Positions 17,655 to 23,180 of a stretch of 64,000 nt of DNA are shown in pieces (positions within the stretch are counted from its first letter, which is position 1; every line of letters starts with the position of its first letter). The notes below the pieces were generated by a model, which searched no databases, was not told where the DNA came from, and saw only the letters and a list, made by a program, of their open reading frames with translations. Source of the stretch: Microbacterium sp. USTB-Y (GTDB taxonomy: Bacteria; Actinomycetota; Actinomycetes; Actinomycetales; Microbacteriaceae); NCBI RefSeq assembly GCF_023703415.1, contig NZ_JAGMTU010000001.1:620001-684000 (forward strand). The letters are read 5' to 3'. A program made the translations under genes and the position numbers.

Positions 17655-18533
17655 ATGCTCGAGCCGGATCTGCTGCGCTGCTTCGTCGCCGTGGCGGAGA
17701 ACCGCAGCTTCTCGGAGGCCGGGCGGCAGCTCGGAATCAGCCAGCCCACGGTCAGTCAGCGGGTGCGTCGGCTCGAAGAGCAGACCGGCCGCTCGCTCAT
17801 CGCCCGGGACACCCACAGCGTCGCCCTCACCGACGGCGGCGAGGCGATGCTGGCGTTCGCCCGTCGCACCCTCGCGGTGCTCGATGAGGCGCAGGCGTAC
17901 TTCTCCGGCCCCGCCGAACGGGCGACGGTCCGCTTCGGCACGGCGGACGACCTCGCCCTCACGCATCTGCCCGGGATCCTGCGCGACTTCCGCCGGAAGA
18001 ATCCGCACATCGACGTGGAGATCACCGTCGGCCAGTCGGCGGCCGTCGCCCGGCGCCTGCGCGCGGGCGCGCTCGACCTCGTCTACGTGCGACAGGAGCC
18101 GGGGATCGCCGAGGGCAGGGTGGTCCGGCGCGAGCAGCTGATCTGGGGCGCGCACCCGTCGCTGCGACTCGATCCGGGCGAGGTGGTGCCCCTCGTGACG
18201 TATCCCCGGCCGAGCCACTCGCGCGCCGCTGCGGTCACCGCACTCGAGGCCGCGGGACGACGCTGGAAGGCGACGTGCACGGTCCGCGACATCACCGGGA
18301 TCCTCGCGGGGGTCAGGGCGGGCCTGGGCGTCGCCGTCTTCCCCGGCGGGATGATGCCCCCGGACCTCGTGCGCGCCGACGCCGCGCTGGGACTGCCGCA
18401 TCTCGACACGCTCGACTTCGCCCTCATCGACGACCCCGCCGCACCGCGGGCGCCGATCGAGGCGCTGAGCACCGCGATCATCGACTCGCACACCCGCGAG
18501 GCACGCCAGCTCCCGGGCGCCTCCGAGGGCTGA
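17655..18533 (+). CDS. LysR family transcriptional regulator
   Basis: The 292-residue protein has the N-terminal winged helix with SFSEAGRQLGISQPTVSQRV (residues 19-38) and a shared effector-binding domain (about 88-285). It starts MLEPDLLRCFVAVAENRSF, a classic LysR opening. It probably controls the divergent MFS exporter and itself. Effector unknown. Confidence 0.93.
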   Translation: MLEPDLLRCFVAVAENRSFSEAGRQLGISQPTVSQRVRRLEEQTGRSLIARDTHSVALTDGGEAMLAFARRTLAVLDEAQAYFSGPAERATVRFGTADDLALTHLPGILRDFRRKNPHIDVEITVGQSAAVARRLRAGALDLVYVRQEPGIAEGRVVRREQLIWGAHPSLRLDPGEVVPLVTYPRPSHSRAAAVTALEAAGRRWKATCTVRDITGILAGVRAGLGVAVFPGGMMPPDLVRADAALGLPHLDTLDFALIDDPAAPRAPIEALSTAIIDSHTREARQLPGASEG

Positions 18534-18591
18534 GGGGGACGAGAGCCGACGCCGCTGCCCCGGCGCGCCGGGCCGACGCTACGCTGACAGC

Positions 18592-18984
18592 GTGCGGATC
18601 CAGCCGATCGACCTCGTGGACGTGCTCGTCTATCTCGTCGTGCTCGGCGTCTTCGTCCAGCTCTTCCCCGCGGTGATCTCGGAGAGCTTCCTGCTCTCCC
18701 TGCTCACGGCGGTGCTGCTCAAGATCGTCCTGGAGATCGTGTTGCGGATCAAGAACGCCGTGATCCGGCGGATCCGCTCGGGGCCGACCGTCGCGGCCCG
18801 CATCGTCGCGGTGATCACGCTCCTGCTCATCATGCCGGGCAGCAAGTTCGCGGTGCTCGAGCTCACCGCGCTCCTGTTCGGCGACGCCGTGCGGCTGGGC
18901 GGCTTCTTCTCGGTGACGGCGCTGATCGTGGTGCTCATGCTCGCCCGGGGCGGGATGCGCCGGCTGCTGCGCACGCCGGCCTGA
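18592..18984 (+). CDS. Small integral membrane protein
   Basis: The 130-residue protein starts at a GTG and has four hydrophobic segments (about 10-30, 30-52, 65-83 and 95-115) with positively charged loops (RIKNAVIRRIR). I do not recognise the family with certainty. It follows the LysR gene by 58 bp on the same strand and ends shortly before the host terminator next to attL. No catalytic motif is visible. Coding likelihood is good from composition and length. Confidence 0.7.
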   Translation: MRIQPIDLVDVLVYLVVLGVFVQLFPAVISESFLLSLLTAVLLKIVLEIVLRIKNAVIRRIRSGPTVAARIVAVITLLLIMPGSKFAVLELTALLFGDAVRLGGFFSVTALIVVLMLARGGMRRLLRTPA

Positions 18985-19004
18985 GAGCCGGATCCGGAGA
19001 CGAA

Positions 19005-19030
19005 GAAGCCCCCTCCGAAGAGGGGGCTTC
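19005..19030. terminator. Host tRNA-Arg terminator left behind at attL
   Basis: A perfect 11-bp stem GAAGCCCCCTC / GAGGGGGCTTC has a CGAA loop (TTCG on the minus strand). It lies 19 bases from the att core. Before integration it would have followed the tRNA-Arg gene on the minus strand; it also lies after the 18592-18984 gene on the plus strand. Confidence 0.8.
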
Positions 19031-19049
19031 CGTACTGTCTCAACACAGT

Positions 19050-19084
19050 GTGCGCCTGGAGGGACTCGAACCCCCAACCTTCTG
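19050..19084 (-). repeat. attL: 35-bp core, 3' remnant of tRNA-Arg
   Basis: The 35 bases are identical to 35418-35452. They are the T arm, acceptor strand and part of the variable and anticodon stem of tRNA-Arg, without a 5' half, so no tRNA is made here. The base before the core differs (T here, G at attR), as does the base after it (G here, A at attR), which fixes the crossover limits. Confidence 0.95.
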
Positions 19085-19203
19085 GTTGGGAGTCGCGTGG
19101 AAGCGATTCCGCCAGAGGAAGGCCCGTGCGAGCGCGTTCTGGACGCCGGAGCGTCGGTCTACCTTCGCACAGATTGCGTGTCAGTTCCAAGCTGACGCCG
19201 AAA

Positions 19204-19226
19204 TCCCGACCCGTGAGGGGTCGGGA
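19204..19226 (+). promoter_or_regulatory. Perfect hairpin over the ribosome site of the first integrase-operon gene
   Basis: TCCCGACCC (19204-19212) pairs perfectly with GGGTCGGGA (19218-19226) around the loop GTGAG. The only purine-rich ribosome site before the GTG at 19229 is GAGGGG at 19215-19220, which is partly in the stem. The structure could block initiation unless upstream ribosomes open it. In the excised phage the repressor frame would be translated through it (inference). Confidence 0.6.
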
Positions 19227-19228
19227 CG

Positions 19229-19489
19229 GTGAGCCGTCGCGAGGTCGAAACGCTCGATTACGTGGCGTTCGCGAAGAGGATCATTCGGGCGGCTGGTGAG
19301 CGCTGCGCCAACGGTGACGACTTCGAGCTTGGCGAACTCGTGTCCGTCCGTGACGATCTGGAAGAGGCGATCACGCACGCGGCCCGAGGGATGCACGACA
19401 ACGGCCATTCGTGGCAGTACATCGCTGACGGTCTCGGGATCACTCGCCAGAGCGCGCACGCTCGCTACGCCGAGAAGGTGCCCGCATGA
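19229..19489 (+). CDS. Small prophage protein with C-terminal helix-turn-helix
   Basis: The 86-residue protein begins at a GTG and ends in a sequence resembling a sigma-like or resolvase-like HTH (GHSWQYIADGLGITRQSAHA, about residues 61-80). The N-terminal half is acidic and helical. It is the first gene of a plus-strand chain in which every start overlaps the preceding stop by 4 bases. A DNA-binding role, perhaps in excision control, is possible but unproven; no recognised excisionase is present elsewhere. Confidence 0.75.
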   Translation: MSRREVETLDYVAFAKRIIRAAGERCANGDDFELGELVSVRDDLEEAITHAARGMHDNGHSWQYIADGLGITRQSAHARYAEKVPA

Positions 19490-19713
19490 GCAACATGGAG
19501 ACTAACCAGAAGGTTAGGGGTTCGAGTCCCCGCTCCGCCCGACAGCACGGCCACGACATCGCCATTGTGCTCGGGATCGACCCGGGCAAGGTGCTGGCCG
19601 ACTCGATGCGCCTGGAGCCGTTCGGAACCGGCTGGCGCGTGTCCTGGGAAGGCGCCGCGATCCTGCACGCCGACGCCGCTCGCATCCTCTTTGGTGAGGA
19701 GGCGAGCGCATGA
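19486..19713 (+). CDS. Small prophage protein overlapping a tRNA-Arg-like segment
   Basis: The 75-residue frame overlaps the previous stop (ATGA) and the next start. Codons 8-15 or so read through a near copy of the tRNA-Arg 3' half (19507-19530), so the N-terminal KVRGSSPRS is tRNA-derived. The rest (DIAIVLGIDPGKVLADSMRL and WRVSWEGAAILHADAARILF) looks like real coding sequence. Family unknown. The overlap chain on both sides supports translation. Confidence 0.65.
   Translation: MSNMETNQKVRGSSPRSARQHGHDIAIVLGIDPGKVLADSMRLEPFGTGWRVSWEGAAILHADAARILFGEEASA
19507..19530 (+). repeat. Internal, inverted near copy of the att core (tRNA-Arg 3' half)
   Basis: The 24 bases match the tRNA-Arg sense strand of the att core at 23 of 24 positions (A at 19516 instead of G), including the T-loop GGGGTTCGAGTCCC. 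It lies in the opposite orientation to attL, about 420 bp inside the prophage. The downstream bases CGCTCCGCCC do not match the tRNA-Arg acceptor, and no 5' half is present, so it is not a functional tRNA. Confidence 0.8.
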
Positions 19714-19883
19714 TCCCGCTCTGCCGACGTTGCGCGGAGGGCGACCACACCGACCACAAGACGTGGAGCCGCGGCCCCGCCCGGGGCGACGCAGGATGCA
19801 CGGGCCGCTACTCGAAGCGCGTCGAGTGCCGGTGTGCACACCGGATCCCGGTCCGCACGGTTGGGCTGGAGGGCGAGCGATGA
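19710..19883 (+). CDS. Small Cys-rich prophage protein (zinc-ribbon-like)
   Basis: The 57-residue protein contains CRRCAEGDHTDH near the N-terminus and CRCAH near residue 40, a spacing that could bind one zinc ion. It overlaps the previous gene and the next gene by 4 bases each. No family is recognised. Such tiny zinc-finger-like proteins are common in actinophage genomes. Confidence 0.6.
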   Translation: MIPLCRRCAEGDHTDHKTWSRGPARGDAGCTGRYSKRVECRCAHRIPVRTVGLEGER

Positions 19884-20035
19884 GCATGCTGACGCGATGC
19901 GAGAAGCGCGGCCACCGCTGGCGCGTGCTCGGGTTCAACTCGGCCTTCGCCGGCACACCCGATGTCGTCTACCTCCGGTGCACCCGGTGCCACCAGACGC
20001 TCACAGCCGAGATCACAGACAGGAGTGAACGATGA
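19880..20035 (+). CDS. Small prophage protein with CxxC motif
   Basis: The 51-residue protein has Cys7 and His12 in RCEKRGHRW and a CxxC pair in YLRCTRCHQT, which together could form a zinc site. It is coupled to both neighbours through 4-nt overlaps. The function is unknown; a small nucleic-acid-binding or protein-modulating role is only a guess. Confidence 0.6.
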   Translation: MSMLTRCEKRGHRWRVLGFNSAFAGTPDVVYLRCTRCHQTLTAEITDRSER

Positions 20036-20283
20036 GCGAGGAAGAGCTGACCGCGTGGCTGGAGGACTGGTACGACCGCTGGGCCGGTCCCGGCGAGACG
20101 TGGACGATGGAGGTACTCGCGATCGGCCTGTGCGAGGCGTTCACGATCACGCCGAACCGCACGAACGGGTGTGAGCCCGGGTGTCGTCACGAGTGCGGGG
20201 AATGCCGACTCGGACTCGGCGTGCACCGGACATGTGACCCGCGCTGTGAACACGCCGACCGCACGGACGGGAGCGAACGATGA
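20032..20283 (+). CDS. Small acidic and Cys-rich prophage protein
   Basis: The 83-residue protein has an acidic, tryptophan-rich N-terminal half (EEELTAWLEDWYDRW) and a cysteine cluster in the C-terminal half (CEPGCRHECGEC, then CDPRCEH). The seven or so cysteines and histidines suggest metal binding. Starts and stops overlap neighbouring genes as ATGA. Family not recognised. Confidence 0.65.
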   Translation: MSEEELTAWLEDWYDRWAGPGETWTMEVLAIGLCEAFTITPNRTNGCEPGCRHECGECRLGLGVHRTCDPRCEHADRTDGSER

Positions 20284-20429
20284 GTGCGCATGTGGCGACT
20301 TTTCATGTGGCGCTGTGCTTCGACTGCGGCTGGGAGGGCGAAGAGCGCGCGTTCCGAGATAACGCCGAGGGCGACGCGAACGGGCACGAATGCGAGAGCG
20401 CGGATCGCACGAGCGGGGGTGCATCGTGA
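20280..20429 (+). CDS. Small zinc-finger-like prophage protein
   Basis: The 49-residue protein contains CFDCGWEG and, 20 residues later, GHECES, a C-x2-C ... H-x-C arrangement typical of very small phage zinc fingers. It starts by ATGA overlap and ends by GTGA overlap with the next short frame. Function unknown. Confidence 0.6.
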   Translation: MSAHVATFHVALCFDCGWEGEERAFRDNAEGDANGHECESADRTSGGAS

Positions 20430-20512
20430 GGGCGTTGTTGTGGGCGATTGCTGACCTGTTGTTCAGCCTTGCCGATTGCCTCCCGGATCGTCCGTCGAGG
20501 TCGGATCGATGA
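20426..20512 (+). CDS. Possible 28-residue hydrophobic peptide
   Basis: A GTG-started frame of 28 codons (RALLWAIADLLFSLADCLPD) overlaps the previous stop as GTGA. Its TGA overlaps an ATG (20509) in the integrase frame. It is mostly a single hydrophobic helix. The overlap pattern argues for translation, perhaps only as a coupling device, but it could be chance. Confidence 0.35.
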   Translation: MRALLWAIADLLFSLADCLPDRPSRSDR

Positions 20513-20583
20513 CGATTCGATCACGGCCCGAACAAACCCCTAGCCTGCGATCTGGGGGAAGTCACAGCAAAGCAGGAGCAGGA

Positions 20584-21462
20584 ATGAGTGTTGCCGTTGT
20601 GCCCGTGGTGTGGGCTGAGGCTATCGCGGCTTATGGTACGTGGATGATCGTGGCGAACCGGAGCGCCAACTCGATCCGGGCACGTCGGGAACAGCTACAG
20701 CACATGGCGAGGCGTGTAGGTGTCGGCCCGTGGGAGATGACCTACACGACGTTGCTCGCGTACGCGGCCGCGCAGTCGTGGGCGAGTGAGACGCGCCGAA
20801 GCCGGTACGCCGGGTTCCGGGAGTTCTGGCGGTGGGGGAAGCGTGAGGGGCTGATCGACGCGAACCCGGCGAAGCGGCTCCCGCTGATCAAGCCTGCGCC
20901 GCCCGCCCCGGATCCGGTGCCCGCCCCGGTGTATCAGGAGGCGGTGCGGAGGGCGGATCCGCGGACGGCGCTGATGATGCGCCTGGCGCACGACGCGGGC
21001 CTGCGCCGTGCGGAGATCTCGCTCGTGCACTCGGATGACATCCGTGAGGATCTGCTGGGCTGGTCGCTGCTCGTGCACGGCAAGGGATCCCGCCTGCGCC
21101 TGGTGCCGCTCACACCCCGACTCGCGCTGGATCTGCGGGCGCTCGGTGAGGGCTGGGCGTTCCCCGGCGCGATTGACGGGCACCTGTCCCCCAGGCGGGT
21201 CGGTGAGCTTCTGGAGGCCGCTCTCCCGGGCGCGTGGACGGGCCACAAGCTGCGGCACAGCTTCGGGACGAACGTGCACGAGGCATCCGGGGGCGATACG
21301 CTGACCGCTCAAGGGCTACTGGGGCACGCGAACCCGAACACGACCGTTCGCTATGTGCGTCCCAGCGACGCCCGCCGAAGGGCCGCGGTGTACGCGGCGG
21401 CGGGCTACTCGGTCCCGGAGACACCGGGCCGCCTCTACGCGATCAAGGAGATAGCCGGATGA
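20584..21462 (+). CDS. int: Tyrosine site-specific recombinase (phage integrase)
   Basis: The 292-residue protein has an N-terminal SAM-like core-binding domain (about 10-85) and a catalytic domain with Arg141 (GLRRAE), His221 and Arg224 (HKLRHSF), His248 (LLGHAN) and Tyr257 (TVRYVRP), all in order. It should catalyse recombination between attP and the tRNA-Arg attB. The ATG at 20584 has an AGGAG site 5-6 bases upstream; an in-frame ATG at 20509 would add 25 residues and overlap the preceding peptide stop. Its stop overlaps the 97-residue membrane protein start. Confidence 0.96.
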   Translation: MSVAVVPVVWAEAIAAYGTWMIVANRSANSIRARREQLQHMARRVGVGPWEMTYTTLLAYAAAQSWASETRRSRYAGFREFWRWGKREGLIDANPAKRLPLIKPAPPAPDPVPAPVYQEAVRRADPRTALMMRLAHDAGLRRAEISLVHSDDIREDLLGWSLLVHGKGSRLRLVPLTPRLALDLRALGEGWAFPGAIDGHLSPRRVGELLEAALPGAWTGHKLRHSFGTNVHEASGGDTLTAQGLLGHANPNTTVRYVRPSDARRRAAVYAAAGYSVPETPGRLYAIKEIAG

Positions 21463-21752
21463 CCGAGATTGACCCGCGCGACGCGCACCTGTACAAGCTC
21501 CCGCCCTTCCATCATCTGACCGTCCTCATCGTGTTGGCGGTCATCGGTGTCGCAGGTGCCGTCGTGTTCGCGTTCTGGTCGGGTGCTGTCCGTGCGGAGT
21601 ACGCGCCAGACGTGCAGCTTCTCGGGGCGCTGGGCCTGCTTGAGAACGCGTCGTTCATGCTCGCGGCACTCGCGACAGTCGGAGCGATCGTGCTCGGGGG
21701 TGTGCGCGCCTTGCACACAACCCCCGAGCTATCCCAGAAGTCTCGCCGCTAG
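21459..21752 (+). CDS. Two-TM membrane protein coupled to the integrase
   Basis: The 97-residue protein has two strong hydrophobic segments (about 18-42 and 62-82) and begins by ATGA overlap with the integrase. It converges tail to tail with the lysis module, overlapping the last minus-strand gene by 4 bases. Because it sits in the integrase operon and not with the holins, it may act in the lysogen or early after infection, for example as a superinfection-exclusion protein. That role is a guess from position and topology. Confidence 0.65.
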   Translation: MTEIDPRDAHLYKLPPFHHLTVLIVLAVIGVAGAVVFAFWSGAVRAEYAPDVQLLGALGLLENASFMLAALATVGAIVLGGVRALHTTPELSQKSRR

Positions 21753-21961
21753 TCGAAGAGTCCCGGGGGCGCTTCGGGCGGCGGCGGTGGCGACCCCCGG
21801 TAGATGTGATCCTGGAGCGCCCGGTTCCACGCCCAGAGCCGCTGGTTCTGGATCTGCCACTTGAACAGTTGGACAGCGAGCGTCGCCGCCGCCGCGATGA
21901 GGGCGGCGACGACGACTCCTGCGAACGTCAGGATCCCGATGGCCACGACGTCGGGGATCAC
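21749..21961 (-). CDS. Holin-like membrane protein (second lysis membrane gene)
   Basis: The 70-residue protein starts at a GTG overlapping the previous stop (GTGA). It has one long hydrophobic helix (about residues 5-30, VAIGILTFAGVVVAALIAAA) and a proline-rich tail (SPPPPPEAPP). The position after an M15 endolysin and another small membrane gene suggests a holin, pinholin or antiholin. Which of the two is the true holin cannot be told from sequence. Confidence 0.65.
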   Translation of the reverse strand: MIPDVVAIGILTFAGVVVAALIAAAATLAVQLFKWQIQNQRLWAWNRALQDHIYRGSPPPPPEAPPGLFD

Positions 21962-22170
21962 TCCGTGCTCTCCGGCGTACCGTCCTTCTTGACCATGAAG
22001 AGGGCCAGGATGAGCGGCGTGAAGAGCGGCGCGGCCTCGGGCGCGATGAGCTTGTAATAGACCGCGATGGGGACGGCGGCGATGGCGACGCCGTAGATCC
22101 AGCGCCGAGCGATGCGCCAGCGACGGGCACGGGCGGCGTCGGTGCGGGCGGCGCGTGTCGTGGCGGTCAT
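21958..22170 (-). CDS. Holin-like membrane protein
   Basis: The 70-residue protein starts by ATGA overlap with the endolysin stop. A basic N-terminus (RAARTDAARARRWRIARRW) is followed by two hydrophobic stretches (about 25-40 and 48-60). The size, charge pattern and position fit a small phage holin. It is coupled to the next membrane gene by GTGA. Confidence 0.7.
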   Translation of the reverse strand: MTATTRAARTDAARARRWRIARRWIYGVAIAAVPIAVYYKLIAPEAAPLFTPLILALFMVKKDGTPESTE

Positions 22171-22436
22171 GCGCTGCCCGCCGCTCGCATCGCCTTGACG
22201 ACATCGGCGACCATGACGGCGTGCTTGCGCGCCCACCGCCGATCCGCGATCGCGACCCGCACGTCGAACTCGCGCTCGTTGACCTGCTGGACGGGGCCGA
22301 AGATCTTCTCGGCTTCCGTGATGAACTCGCCCAGGTCGATGTCGGCGGTCTTGAAGTCGCCGAGGTGGTCGGCTCCCATCTCGTCCACGACGTAGATCGT
22401 GCCGTTCGGGTGTCGGATGAGTTTCGCTTCCATCAT
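22167..22436 (-). CDS. Possible internal-start product: C-terminal part of the endolysin
   Basis: An ATG at 22436 within the endolysin frame is preceded by AGGAGG (22450-22445 on the minus strand) at 8-base spacing, the strongest ribosome site in the lysis module. The 89-residue product begins MMEAKLIRHPNGTIYVVDEM. Internal starts making a wall-binding subunit are known for some other phage endolysins. No wall-binding family is recognised here. Confidence 0.5.
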   Translation of the reverse strand: MMEAKLIRHPNGTIYVVDEMGADHLGDFKTADIDLGEFITEAEKIFGPVQQVNEREFDVRVAIADRRWARKHAVMVADVVKAMRAAGSA

Positions 22437-22838
22437 GGTGTTGTCCTCCTGTGCTTCTGTGGGGTCGTTGGCGTAGGTGTCGAGTTCGGGGAAGTGCTCG
22501 CCGTGCCAGGGCTCGTCGCGGTCGTCGTTGTAGCGGGCGGTCTGCCTCCAGCCGCCCGCCCGCCAGACGGCTGCGGCGTCGGGGTTGTACCAGTCGTCGG
22601 AGTCGGCGGCGTTGCCCGTGCAGTGCACGGAGTGTGCGGCGTCGAGCGCGTACGGAGCTTTCGGCCCTGTTCCGGCCTGATAGGCCGCCCAGGCTGCCGC
22701 GTTCCGGTTCGCGTCCTCTGCGGAGCGGCCCGCCTCGTTGATGTCGGCGGGTCGCCCAAGATGCTTGTCGATGCGGAAGATGGATGCGGCGGCGGTGTCC
22801 GACGCCCAGCCGCGCCCGTGGCCCAGATCGGTAACCAT
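22167..22838 (-). CDS. Endolysin, M15-type (VanY-like) peptidase with C-terminal extension
   Basis: The 223-residue protein carries the M15 zinc motif SVHCTGNAADSDD (S-x-H-x2-G-x-A-x-D) and the second part PWHGEHF. A D-Ala-D-Ala-type or interpeptide cross-link peptidase acting on host peptidoglycan is likely. ATG 22838 lies one base after the fibre gene stop; upstream extension overlaps that gene and is rejected. The C-terminal 89 residues start at an internal in-frame ATG (22436) with a strong AGGAGG site 8 bases upstream, so a shorter second product may be made. Confidence 0.85.
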   Translation of the reverse strand: MVTDLGHGRGWASDTAAASIFRIDKHLGRPADINEAGRSAEDANRNAAAWAAYQAGTGPKAPYALDAAHSVHCTGNAADSDDWYNPDAAAVWRAGGWRQTARYNDDRDEPWHGEHFPELDTYANDPTEAQEDNTMMEAKLIRHPNGTIYVVDEMGADHLGDFKTADIDLGEFITEAEKIFGPVQQVNEREFDVRVAIADRRWARKHAVMVADVVKAMRAAGSA

Positions 22839-22839
22839 G

Positions 22840-23166
22840 TCAGGCCCCCACGAATCGGAGGTCGCCGACGTACGTGCCGTTGATGATGACCTCGATACGC
22901 CCACCGTCGCGGGTGACCCATTCGAGGCGGATATCTGCACTGCCGCTGCGGTGGACTACGGCGCTGTCGTCGGCGGCCCCGAGGGCGGTGCGTGCGGCGG
23001 CGGGCGTCGCGCCGCCCGTGCCGCCCTTCGCGATGGGTCGCACCGTGCCCGCGTTCTGGGCGATGTAGTCGCGGGTGAGGTTGATCTCGGTGTCGATGGT
23101 GTTCGCCAGGGCGGTGCCGGGGACGACCTGCATCCCGGCCGCGACGGCGGCGTCTCCAATTGCCAT
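22840..23166 (-). CDS. Tail fibre / receptor-binding short protein
   Basis: The 108-residue protein contains RPIAKGGTGGATPAAARTALG (about residues 43-62), the repeat found at shaft-to-tip joints of many phage fibres. The N-terminal half is helical (TEINLTRDYIAQNAG) and the C-terminal half beta-rich. It follows the large tail-tip gene. A host-binding role is inferred from motif and position. Confidence 0.75.
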   Translation of the reverse strand: MAIGDAAVAAGMQVVPGTALANTIDTEINLTRDYIAQNAGTVRPIAKGGTGGATPAAARTALGAADDSAVVHRSGSADIRLEWVTRDGGRIEVIINGTYVGDLRFVGA

Positions 23167-23180
23167 GAGGCGTGTCCTTT

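Noticed and set aside
19048..19299. Separate plus-strand genes starting in attL (NPQPSG.. and RLEGLEPPTF.. products)
   Set aside because: These are the usual mistranslations of antisense tRNA sequence. The second frame matters only as the 3' extension of the phage-form repressor.
19486..19545. Complete second tRNA gene near 19500
   Set aside because: Only the T arm and anticodon 3' side match; there is no 5' acceptor or D arm and the 3' acceptor does not match.
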